DNA from: Candidatus Bipolaricaulota bacterium
Lineage (GTDB): Bacteria > Bipolaricaulota > Bipolaricaulia > M55B111
NCBI GenBank assembly: GCA_021735245.1
Contig: JAIPHJ010000005.1
Span: forward strand, 1-64,000
Direction: 5' to 3'
DNA length: 64,000 nucleotides
The position numbers and the translations under genes were made by a program. Shown here one piece after another: positions 27,356-35,717 of the stretch. The notes below the pieces were generated by a model, which saw only the letters and a list, made by a program, of their open reading frames with translations, was not told where the DNA came from and did no database searches. How positions within the stretch are numbered: position 1 is the first letter of the stretch; every line of letters begins with the position of its first letter.

Positions 27356-28279
27356 ATGAAACCGAAAAATTGGCCGCTACTGGTTACCTTTTTACTGGTA
27401 ATAATCCCACTGATGGCCGGTACCGCCAGCGGTCAGGACGAGTATAGCAATCCCGGTGTGCTGTTGGACCTTGGGCAGGGAGCGAGACCGATGGGAATGG
27501 GGGGAGCCTTTATCGGTCTGGCCGACGACGAAAACGCGGTTTACTATAACCCCGCGGCTCTTGGTTTTCTCGATGAATTAGGGGTTACTACCCTCTGGAG
27601 TCCTCAGTTTGGTTTACTGGATTACGGGGGAGTCGGGTTTGCCCGAAAGTACGTCGGTCTGAGTACTTCCGCTCTTTATTCGGGATCGATAGCCGTGCCG
27701 AACGAGTTCGGCGTCGAAACGGGGACCAGTTTTAGCTACTTGAGTGGGAGCGGCGTTCTCGGGTTTGGTTTTCCGGTACTTTCACAGCTGTCCCTGGGGG
27801 GGAAAGCCAGATATTACTACTCCCATCTTACCCTTGATTCCTCGGACGACGGTTATGGTTGGTCGGTTGATCCGGCAATTATAGCGAAAGTGGGAAACTT
27901 CGGACTTGGGATCGTAGTTGAAAACGCCCTTACCGGGGGTCTCGTTTACGGTTCGAGTCACAGGGAGGAGCTGGAAAAGAAATTGCGAGCCGGTATCTCT
28001 TTCAGTTCCAGGATCTATAGAAGGATGAAATTGAACGTTCTTGCCGATCTGGAAGCCCCGCTCGATTCCGTAGCGGAGGCCAATTACGAACTGATGACGC
28101 CACATCTGGGGATCGAACTATGGCTAGCGAGCGTCGGTGTGAGAGCAGGTTATAGCGGGAGGGCCCTGACGGTGGGGTCCAGTCTGAAGATAACGAATCT
28201 GAGACTTGACTGGGCACTTTCCGCTTACCAGTCGGGTATAACAGAGACTCACAGGGTCTCTTTAATTTACAGGTTTTAA
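27356..28279 (+). CDS. PorV/PorQ-like outer-membrane beta-barrel protein
   Basis: A 307-residue exported barrel. A signal peptide (MKPKNWPLLVTFLLVIIPLM, cleavage near TASGQDE) is followed by the family signature GARPMGMGGAFIGLADDENA and VYYNPAALGFL, then alternating beta strands and a C-terminal RVSLIYRF ending in Phe. The ATG at 27356 is chosen because GGAGG lies 7 bases upstream; ATGs at 27332 and 27350 are less well placed. In type IX secretion PorV shuttles clients from the translocon. Here it sits between a protease with a sorting-type tail and a giant barrel, which makes an export role plausible but unproven. Confidence 0.82.
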   Translation: MKPKNWPLLVTFLLVIIPLMAGTASGQDEYSNPGVLLDLGQGARPMGMGGAFIGLADDENAVYYNPAALGFLDELGVTTLWSPQFGLLDYGGVGFARKYVGLSTSALYSGSIAVPNEFGVETGTSFSYLSGSGVLGFGFPVLSQLSLGGKARYYYSHLTLDSSDDGYGWSVDPAIIAKVGNFGLGIVVENALTGGLVYGSSHREELEKKLRAGISFSSRIYRRMKLNVLADLEAPLDSVAEANYELMTPHLGIELWLASVGVRAGYSGRALTVGSSLKITNLRLDWALSAYQSGITETHRVSLIYRF

Positions 28280-28296
28280 CCCATGGCGGATTATTT

Positions 28297-31200
28297 GTGA
28301 AACGGTATAGTCGATCCAGCCGGATAGTTCTGGTTTTACTGGTAGGTCTTTTTATTTTACTCGCGCTATCACTTCAGTCCGTGGCGCTGACGGTTCAGAC
28401 AGGGTCGTTCAGGATTGATTTACAGGGAAAAAAGACCTGGACCGTAAAGCTTGGCTTTGGCGACGGAAAGAGCCTCTCCCGGGTTGGTTACCCGAAAGAC
28501 TCCTACTCGCTGGCCCAGACGTTAAAAGTTAATACGACAGGTCAGCTGGGGAAGTATTTTTCGTTAAGCGCGAACCTGGACGACACCAAGCCCGGCTACC
28601 TCCAGAAATTCGAGTTAAAGATGGACACCGACAACTGGGACGGTCGGCTGGGTGATTTGAGCACCGGGGAGGACAATTTTACCGTCTACAACAAGAAGCT
28701 ACTCGGGCTCGAGTTAACCGGAAAACTCGGCGAATCCGAACTTAGCGCCGTTGCAGGACGCCTTCAGGGTATCTCGGAGACCAAAGTATTTTACGGAAAT
28801 ACCGGAGAGTCCGAGGTAGAATATTCGCTCTACAGGAGCGAGGCCAGGCTGGAGGAATCGGGTTATACGAATAATATCCGGGGCCTGCAGTATTACAAAC
28901 TGGCGATAGACTACGTGGAAGGTTTTACCGACCCGGAACTGGGGTTCCAGGCTGACGACGACCTGTGGAATTTTCTTGACCAGTGGGAGTTCGGCTGTCT
29001 GAAAGGGGAAATTGAGGCAAAGCCGTCCAGTGAACTCTCTTCCGGCCAGTTCGACGTAGTGTCGAGGGAAATTGACTATTTAATACTCCTCGAAGACTGG
29101 CGCAGTTTGATTCGAAAACGGATCAAAAGCTATATAACGCGGTACAACCAGGACCTGCCGGAAGAGGAAAAGAAGGAGTACCCGTTTAACCCCGGGACGG
29201 ATTACGAGGAAAATTTTCTCGGGGAACTTAGCAAGTACGTAAATCTTACCCTTGGCGAATCCCAGCTTCAGCTAAACCAGTACAAACAGACCAGGTTTTA
29301 CTACCTTGGTAGGACGGAAATTAAGGAAGAAGGGTTTCAGCTGGAAATTCTCCGGAACGGCGAGTGGGAGAAGGTGAGAGATATTCCGGGCTATGACTTC
29401 AATCTCTATCCCGAGAAGGGCCTTGTCGGCCTGGCGTTTCCCGAGGAGTTTTTTGCGGATTTGGCAAATAAAAGGATTCGCGCCCGGTTTCAATACGAGA
29501 TTTCGGGGAAGATGTACTCCCTGGGGCTCTCCGTGGCCCCGAACAGCGAGAGGGTATATTTGAATGGTAACCTGCTGAAGCGAAACACGGATTACTCGAT
29601 CGATTACGAAACCGGCTCGCTGCTGATTTTCAAGGACGTCGGGGCCGATGACAAGCTCAAGGTCGACTTCGAGCGGGCCCGGGGTGGGCTTGGAGGTTTT
29701 GCCCAGTTTGCCCGCACCATGTACGGATTTAGCACGAGGATGAAGTCGGATTACGGGCTGGTAATGGACGTCAGTCTGTTTCAGGCGCGGGATAACGCTT
29801 CCGAAGAATTGCCGCCGGAAATACCGACCATGCCCAACCTTCACACCGTTGGTGGGGTTAGCGCCCGGTACGAAGAAAACGGATGGACCGCTTCCGTAAA
29901 GTTTGCCGGAAACGTGAATAGGTTCCCCTCCGACGATAATTCGCGGGTCAATCTACCTAACCGGATAGTAGAGATACTTTCACTGACAGAAGCCGGGTAC
30001 GAGAAGACCCTCTTTGCCCACAAGAACGGATTTACGATTAAGGGTCCGGAGGGCTGGGAAAGTTACGGGCCGGAAGACGGCCTTGCCGGTAATAACGTGA
30101 ACGACGGGTTGATCGTGGGGAACCAGCTTTTCCTGGGCACGAACGCGGGCCTGACGAAGGTCGAACTAACGGGACCCGCCCCGTTAGCAAGGGCGCCAAA
30201 CTGGGAAAGCTATTACGAAACCGATGGACTTCCGAAAGGGGAAGTCGTCGGTCTGGCCAGCGACGGGGATAGAGTCTGGGCGGCTAGCCAAACGAATATT
30301 TCCGAAACCACAATTACCGCTCTTGCCGAAGACGGGGGCTGGGATGAAGTTCCTTCCGAATTTGATAAAGATTTTTCGTTGTTATCGATAGCCTACGTTG
30401 ATGGTCACCTATGGCTGGGTACGGATCAGGGATTGTACCTCTATGATATCTCCCGGGGCGAACTTACCGGGACGGAGCCAGCAGTAGCCGGAAGGGTTAA
30501 CGATATGGAAGTCGTCGAAAAGGACCTGTACGTCGCTACGCCGGATGGAATTACGAAGATTGGGCTGGGCAAGGATAAAGAGGAACTGGTAAAGGATCGA
30601 TCGGTGAAGGGTCTTTCGGTCGAGGGTGGAGAAGTATGGTTTGGGACCGATCGGGGTTTTGCGAAAGTTGGCTCTCCCGTTCGTTACGGGAGGAAATCAG
30701 TTACTGCCATACTGGCAACCGGTTCTAAGGTTCGGGCGGGAAGTAAAGGGTATCGTTCGGATGAGACGAGCGAGATCGTGGTTTACGAGTTGGAAAACGG
30801 CCTGGAGAAGTTCTATACCGATCAAACGAAAATAAAAGGAATTGACGACGATCAGTTCAGGAGTATCGACCCGGAGGCCCACACGGATAAAGGAGTGTAT
30901 CTCGCAGCAGAAGTAGGAAAGACGCTGGATTTATGGTCTCGAAACCTTTCTCTTTCAACGAATTTCGAGTACGTTCAGCCGAGTTATACTCCCATCGGGA
31001 AACTGGAAAGGCGAGACGTTATAGCCACCGGGATGAGTCTGGACGCAAACGTTACCGAGTCCTTTTCTCTCGGGTTCAGCAGCGATTATTCGATCTCTTC
31101 TTTTTCCACGGAAGACGGGAGCTGGTCGTTATCCAATCAGCTGTCAGTCGACTGGCAGACGGTGGTCGATACCACCGCGGCTGCTACCTGGACTACGAAG

Positions 31201-32232
31201 GAGGGCGGGATAACCGTACTTGGGCTGGATCTCGGCCTGGCAAAGAAATTCATGGGGGAAACCCTGACCGCGGCCCTGGACTTCTCGACGGCTCGGGAAA
31301 TCAAATCCTCCGGGAGCCCCGGTAATTACGCCAGTGTTTCGGCCAGTCTTGGTTTTACTCCGGGCGAGTCTACTGCTCTGAGCTTAAATTACTCTTACCC
31401 GTTCACCTTTGGTCCTCTGGAAGGCAGAGCGGACGAAAAACTCGGATGGGAACTGGATTATTCCCGGGATGTGCCATTTAGCGACGACTATGGAGGTAAG
31501 CTAAAACTCAGTGGAAAAGGTAACGCGCAGGACCTGGTGGGCGGAGGCTACCGGAGGTTTAAGAACCAATCCGAGGTAAGGATGGACTTCGATCAGGTGA
31601 GCCTGGGTCGACTTGGTCTTACTCCTTATATTTCTCTGTCCTGGAAGGGCAGCAATTCCTCCCACGAAATAACGGGCGAGATTTCCGGGAGGACCACAGT
31701 TTTAAGTTTTTCCAGCCGAACTACGCTGAGTCGAACCGTGGGATTCTCTCCGGGCAGTAATCTGGTAGAGTACAAGGATCAACTTCGGGGAAAGGTCAGC
31801 TACGAAACCGATAGAGTAACTCCCGAGGTGAGCTATTCGATAAGTCGAAATCTATTAACTCACCCGAATTTCGGTCGCAGGTCCGAGTATAGTGGAGACC
31901 TTACCCTGGGGGCGAAGTGGAGACCGTTAAGTAACGTTTCTCACGAGTTGAGAGGTGGGGTTAAATACAGATCCGAAAAGGGGTTCACCTATAACCTGAA
32001 AGACGTTCTCAACTGGAAGTTGACGTCCAAATTAACTCCGGAAGTGGCCGTGGATCTAAAGTTCCTCCCGGGGACGGACGAGTGGGACTTCTCGGTAGAA
32101 TCCGGGTTCTCTTATCCCATAAGAGAACTATGGGGAATATCGTTTACCTCCGGGTTTAACTGGGGAATAGAAGAAACCGGTGATACTTACAACAGCTTCT
32201 ACGGTTCGGCCGGGTTGCAGGTGAAGTTTTAG
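28297..32232 (+). CDS. Giant outer-membrane protein: beta-rich N-region, propeller and C-terminal barrel
   Basis: A 1311-residue exported protein with a GTG start. A signal sequence (about 1-32) leads into a beta-rich region where WDGRLGDLSTGEDNFTVYNK and the motif VYLNGNLLKRNTDYSIDYE (about 420-438) recall SprA-like and other large barrel proteins. Residues about 575-800 form a propeller of the ligand-sensor type: repeated W(E)SYxxxDGL and VWAAS/LWLGTDQGLY/VWFGTDRGF blades. From about 865 to the end, antiparallel amphipathic strands rich in Tyr, Ser and Thr finish with GLQVKF, an outer-membrane-type Phe terminus. No single known family covers it. It directly follows the PorV-like gene. Confidence 0.75.
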   Translation: MKRYSRSSRIVLVLLVGLFILLALSLQSVALTVQTGSFRIDLQGKKTWTVKLGFGDGKSLSRVGYPKDSYSLAQTLKVNTTGQLGKYFSLSANLDDTKPGYLQKFELKMDTDNWDGRLGDLSTGEDNFTVYNKKLLGLELTGKLGESELSAVAGRLQGISETKVFYGNTGESEVEYSLYRSEARLEESGYTNNIRGLQYYKLAIDYVEGFTDPELGFQADDDLWNFLDQWEFGCLKGEIEAKPSSELSSGQFDVVSREIDYLILLEDWRSLIRKRIKSYITRYNQDLPEEEKKEYPFNPGTDYEENFLGELSKYVNLTLGESQLQLNQYKQTRFYYLGRTEIKEEGFQLEILRNGEWEKVRDIPGYDFNLYPEKGLVGLAFPEEFFADLANKRIRARFQYEISGKMYSLGLSVAPNSERVYLNGNLLKRNTDYSIDYETGSLLIFKDVGADDKLKVDFERARGGLGGFAQFARTMYGFSTRMKSDYGLVMDVSLFQARDNASEELPPEIPTMPNLHTVGGVSARYEENGWTASVKFAGNVNRFPSDDNSRVNLPNRIVEILSLTEAGYEKTLFAHKNGFTIKGPEGWESYGPEDGLAGNNVNDGLIVGNQLFLGTNAGLTKVELTGPAPLARAPNWESYYETDGLPKGEVVGLASDGDRVWAASQTNISETTITALAEDGGWDEVPSEFDKDFSLLSIAYVDGHLWLGTDQGLYLYDISRGELTGTEPAVAGRVNDMEVVEKDLYVATPDGITKIGLGKDKEELVKDRSVKGLSVEGGEVWFGTDRGFAKVGSPVRYGRKSVTAILATGSKVRAGSKGYRSDETSEIVVYELENGLEKFYTDQTKIKGIDDDQFRSIDPEAHTDKGVYLAAEVGKTLDLWSRNLSLSTNFEYVQPSYTPIGKLERRDVIATGMSLDANVTESFSLGFSSDYSISSFSTEDGSWSLSNQLSVDWQTVVDTTAAATWTTKEGGITVLGLDLGLAKKFMGETLTAALDFSTAREIKSSGSPGNYASVSASLGFTPGESTALSLNYSYPFTFGPLEGRADEKLGWELDYSRDVPFSDDYGGKLKLSGKGNAQDLVGGGYRRFKNQSEVRMDFDQVSLGRLGLTPYISLSWKGSNSSHEITGEISGRTTVLSFSSRTTLSRTVGFSPGSNLVEYKDQLRGKVSYETDRVTPEVSYSISRNLLTHPNFGRRSEYSGDLTLGAKWRPLSNVSHELRGGVKYRSEKGFTYNLKDVLNWKLTSKLTPEVAVDLKFLPGTDEWDFSVESGFSYPIRELWGISFTSGFNWGIEETGDTYNSFYGSAGLQVKF

Positions 32233-32296
32233 GTCGCTCTCCCTTTCGGCGGTGTAGGTTTAACGAGCGGTTGTAGGACGAAACGAGGTGGTTAGA

Positions 32297-33376
32297 GTGA
32301 GTAGTTTTTCGACTTACGCGGTTATTATGGCTGGAGGAAGGGGCCGGCGACTCTGGCCGTTGAGCACCCCCTCCAGACCCAAGCAATTCATAGAAGTCGA
32401 CGGGAAGTCCCTGCTGGCCAGAACCTTCGACAGAATAAGTCCGCTGATTGAACCGGCAAACGTGATAGTAGTTACTAATAAGGGGAAAGGAAACCTGGTG
32501 GAAGAAGATCTACCCGAACTGCCGAAGAAGAACATTATCGAAGAGCCTTTGGGAAAGAACACCGCTCCCTGTATAGGTCTGTCTGCGGTCTATTCCCGGG
32601 AAGTCCTGGATCTGGACGAGAACAATTCAGTAATGGTGGTCCTCCCGGCGGATCATCTGGTGGGGAGAGAAAAGAGGTTTAGGGAGTTATTACAGATGGC
32701 TTCTGACGTTGCATTTAATAGAGAAAAGCTGGTTACGCTGGGGATCATGCCTACGAGGCCGGCCACGGGCTATGGGTATGTAGAAGCAGGAGACGTACTC
32801 GCCGGAACGGAAGTGCCGAGGGAGGTCGTTAGCTTCACTGAAAAGCCGGATTCCGATACAGCGGAGAAATTTCTTGATGCGGGGAATTATTACTGGAACA
32901 GCGGGACTTTCATCTGGCGGACGGACCAGTTGCTCAATAATTTGAACGAGTATATGCCCGGGTTGTCGCGAGGGCTGGAGAGTATAGCCGAGGCTCTGGG
33001 AGGTTCCCGGGCGGACAAGGTTTTGAAAGAGGAATACGAGAAGTTTTCCCCCGTGTCCATCGATTACGGCTTGATGGAGAAAGCCGAAGAGCGTGCAGTA
33101 ATACCGGCTTCGGTTGAGTGGTCGGACCTCGGTGATTGGCCAAGCTTCGAGCAATTGCTGGAAAGTGACGATCAGGGTAATAGCTTCCAGGGGGAGGTAA
33201 TTTGTGAGAAGTCGAAAGATAATATAGTCTTTAACGATACCCAGAAACCTGTAGTGGCCCTGGGTCTGTCCGATACGGTGGTAGTTAATACGGCGGAACA
33301 CTTGCTGGTTATGAACAAGGACAGGGCACAGGAAGTTAAGCGTTTGGCTCAAGAAATGGAGGAACAGGAGGAATAA
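32297..33376 (+). CDS. Mannose-1-phosphate guanylyltransferase
   Basis: Makes GDP-mannose from mannose 1-phosphate and GTP. The 359-residue protein starts with the nucleotide-binding motif AVIMAGGRGRRLWPLSTPSR and PKQF; EEPLGKNTAPCIGL, PADHLV and GYGYVEAG are the other hallmarks, with FTEKPD further on. I use the GTG at 32297, since GAGGTG lies 6 bases upstream. The next gene, PGI/PMI, begins 3 bases after the stop, so the two supply GDP-mannose from fructose 6-phosphate together with a phosphomannomutase not present here. End use (glycan or mannosylglycerate-type solute) is unknown. Confidence 0.93.
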   Translation: MSSFSTYAVIMAGGRGRRLWPLSTPSRPKQFIEVDGKSLLARTFDRISPLIEPANVIVVTNKGKGNLVEEDLPELPKKNIIEEPLGKNTAPCIGLSAVYSREVLDLDENNSVMVVLPADHLVGREKRFRELLQMASDVAFNREKLVTLGIMPTRPATGYGYVEAGDVLAGTEVPREVVSFTEKPDSDTAEKFLDAGNYYWNSGTFIWRTDQLLNNLNEYMPGLSRGLESIAEALGGSRADKVLKEEYEKFSPVSIDYGLMEKAEERAVIPASVEWSDLGDWPSFEQLLESDDQGNSFQGEVICEKSKDNIVFNDTQKPVVALGLSDTVVVNTAEHLLVMNKDRAQEVKRLAQEMEEQEE

Positions 33377-33379
33377 AAA

Positions 33380-34426
33380 ATGAATCTCGATAATTCGGAA
33401 CAAATTGAAGAGATGGATCCTCAGGGAATGGTGGAAGACCTGGATACGTTTCCCGATCAATGCAGAGAAGCGGTTTCCATCGGAGAGGAGATTCGGCTAC
33501 CGTTCGACCTTGAGAAGTTCGACCGGGCCCTGGTAACGGGCATGGGAGGTTCGGCGATCGTGGGTGACCTGTTATCTCGACTTCTGGACTTTCCGGTTGA
33601 GACGAACAGGGGTTACCACCTTCCGAAGACAGCTCGTCCTGACGATTTACTGATAGCAGTTAGCTATTCTGGCAATACGGAGGAAACGCTTTCGGCTCTT
33701 AGGGACGGGCAGCGCAGGGGTATGAGGTCTCTTTGCCTGTCGACCGGAGGCAAGATGGAAAGTTACTGCTCCCGGAGATCGGTTTCTCTGGTGAAGATCC
33801 CGACCGGCCATCAGCCCCGGGCTTCTACCGGATACATGCTTTTTCCTCTGCTTAAGCTATTTGACGAGGCGGGACTTGCGGGAACGATCGATTTCCCGCG
33901 GTTGCTGGATGAGATAGAAGGCATGACCGATTCCTGGAATAGTTCCGTTCCGACCGAAAGAAACGAGCCGAAGAAGCTGGCAGAGGCGTTTGCGGGTAAA
34001 GTTCCGATTATATACGGAACCAAAGGTAACACCCGTGTAGTAGCCTATCGCTGGAAAACCCAGATAAACGAGAACGCAAAACAGCCGGCATTCTGGAACG
34101 TTTTCCCCGAATTGAACCATAACGAGACGGTGGGTTATCAACTGGGCAGCGAACTGATGGATAACGGCAAGGTGGTCATGCTTAAGAACGGGCTGGACCT
34201 GGAGAAGAACGAGCTCCGGATGGAGATCATGGAGGATATCTTCAGGGACGAGGGAATCGACTACGGGCTGGCTCGGGCCCCGAAGGGAGACAAGTTTTCG
34301 AAGGTCATCGGCCAGGTATACTTTGGGGATTATTTTTCAGTTTACCTTGCCCTGTTAAACGAAGTAGACCCCTCTCCGGTGAAATTGATCGAGAACTTCA
34401 AATCCCGGTTGAAGAAAAAGGGTTAG
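33380..34426 (+). CDS. Bifunctional phosphoglucose/phosphomannose isomerase
   Basis: Interconverts fructose 6-phosphate with glucose or mannose 6-phosphate. The 348-residue protein has two SIS domains, with GMGGSAIVGDL, AVSYSGNTEETL and the C-terminal ELNHNETVGY motif that marks the PGI/PMI family. AGGAGG lies 8 bases before the ATG. It is coupled to the guanylyltransferase gene, pointing to a GDP-mannose pathway. Confidence 0.93.
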   Translation: MNLDNSEQIEEMDPQGMVEDLDTFPDQCREAVSIGEEIRLPFDLEKFDRALVTGMGGSAIVGDLLSRLLDFPVETNRGYHLPKTARPDDLLIAVSYSGNTEETLSALRDGQRRGMRSLCLSTGGKMESYCSRRSVSLVKIPTGHQPRASTGYMLFPLLKLFDEAGLAGTIDFPRLLDEIEGMTDSWNSSVPTERNEPKKLAEAFAGKVPIIYGTKGNTRVVAYRWKTQINENAKQPAFWNVFPELNHNETVGYQLGSELMDNGKVVMLKNGLDLEKNELRMEIMEDIFRDEGIDYGLARAPKGDKFSKVIGQVYFGDYFSVYLALLNEVDPSPVKLIENFKSRLKKKG

Positions 34427-34506
34427 AGGAGCACTATTCCGAAGTTTGTCTGCCGGCCGGATTAAAAGAGTTACGCCACGCTGGATTCAGGACGAGAGGT
34501 GGATAA

Positions 34507-34983
34507 ATGGAAAAATCGGCTATTTTTTCACGTTTAAAGAAAGAGGTTAAAAAAACCGTTGGAAAATACGCACCGGATTCTCGGGTTCTTGAAGAAGCGG
34601 CGGGAATCTTACACGACGAAGTTGAGTACTATGACTGGGTCGGGTTTTACATCGCCGAACCCGGCGAGGACGAATTGGTCCTGGGACCTTTCGTCGGTGA
34701 GGAAACCGAACACACGAGAATTGATTACGGGGAAGGGATATGCGGTCAAGCAGCCGAAACGGAAGAAACTTTTACCGTCCAAAACGTCGATGAAGAAGAA
34801 AACTACCTTTCCTGCAGTCCGGAGGTAAAGTCCGAGATCGTAGTTCCTGTATTTGATGGGAGTGAATTTCGGGGGGAAATCGACGTAGACTCTCACGAAC
34901 TTGCGCCGTTCGACCGGTCAGACAAAGAATTTCTCAAATCGCTGGCTGAAGAACTGGCACCGTTTTTCCGATCTTTCTCCTGA
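34507..34983 (+). CDS. GAF-domain protein, probable free methionine-(R)-sulfoxide reductase
   Basis: A 158-residue single-GAF protein. The fRMsr layout is visible: YYDWVGFYI, LGPFVGE, GEGICGQAAETEETFTVQNV and a second Cys 24 residues later in YLSCSPEVKSEIVVPV. In characterised fRMsr a third Cys lies ten residues before the ICG cysteine; here that position is His (EHTRI). The enzyme reduces free methionine R-sulfoxide, fitting the oxygen-defence genes elsewhere in the window. Loss of the third Cys leaves the activity open. AGAGGTGG precedes the ATG. Confidence 0.82.
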   Translation: MEKSAIFSRLKKEVKKTVGKYAPDSRVLEEAAGILHDEVEYYDWVGFYIAEPGEDELVLGPFVGEETEHTRIDYGEGICGQAAETEETFTVQNVDEEENYLSCSPEVKSEIVVPVFDGSEFRGEIDVDSHELAPFDRSDKEFLKSLAEELAPFFRSFS

Positions 34984-35080
34984 GTTATTCCGGTTTTAAC
35001 CTAGAACCACTGTAACTGTCCGGTTACAATAGGTTTGTAATTTCCTTATCCAGACGAATAACTTCAAGCGAGGTTTAAGC

Positions 35081-35611
35081 ATGAACCGAAGAGAGGTAAG
35101 CAAGCAGATGGCTTATTTGCTCCGCCACGATCCATCCGGAATATCGATGGACGAAGAGGGTTTCGTCGACCTGGAGGAATTGCTGTCTGCCTTACAGGAG
35201 CGCTGGACGAATTTGACCGACCCCGAACTCCGAGGGATAGTCGAGGAGGACCCAAAGGGCCGGTACGAGATTTCGGGCGACAGGATTAGAGCTCTTTACG
35301 GACATTCAGTCGACGTCGATCCTGATTTGCCGGAAGTCGAAGTCAAAGTCCTTTATCACGGGACTTCCCCGAAAGCCGCCGAACGTATCGACCGGGAGGG
35401 ACTGAGGAGTCAGGGCAGGAGAAAAGTCCACCTCTCGGCCCGACAGGAGGACGCGATCGAAGTAGGGAAACGTCATACCCCGGAACCGGTACTGCTTGAA
35501 ATCGAGGCTGACAAAGCGATCGACTCGGGGGTCCCCTTTCAGAAGGCAAGCGACAAGGTGTACGTGACGGACTACGTTCCGCCCAAATTTATCAAACCTA
35601 TCGATCGATAG
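35081..35611 (+). CDS. kptA: RNA 2'-phosphotransferase Tpt1/KptA
   Basis: A 176-residue member of the Tpt1/KptA family, which moves an internal 2'-phosphate from RNA to NAD+. Visible motifs are LLRHDP (Arg15, His16), RIRALYGHS (about 68-76), LYHGTS (91-96) and KVHLSARQEDA (115-125), matching the Arg-His-Arg-Arg active site. In bacteria without tRNA splicing its physiological substrate is uncertain. GCGAGGT lies about 7 bases before the ATG. It stands alone between the GAF gene and the gamma-glutamyltransferase gene. Confidence 0.92.
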   Translation: MNRREVSKQMAYLLRHDPSGISMDEEGFVDLEELLSALQERWTNLTDPELRGIVEEDPKGRYEISGDRIRALYGHSVDVDPDLPEVEVKVLYHGTSPKAAERIDREGLRSQGRRKVHLSARQEDAIEVGKRHTPEPVLLEIEADKAIDSGVPFQKASDKVYVTDYVPPKFIKPIDR

Positions 35612-35661
35612 CGTTAGATTCGGGACCACTATCTTCCATTCTCTAGAAATCACGAAATAGG

Positions 35662-35682
35662 CACCCGTCTTCTGGACGGGTG
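35662..35682 (+). terminator. Hairpin between kptA and ggt
   Basis: CACCCGTC (35662-35669) and GACGGGTG (35675-35682) form a perfect 8-bp stem with a 5-base loop. The nearest T-run (GAGAGTTTTT) starts about 12 bases later, so termination is possible but not clear. Confidence 0.45.
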
Positions 35683-35717
35683 TAGCGTAATTTGAGAGTT
35701 TTTCGGAGGAGGTAACG

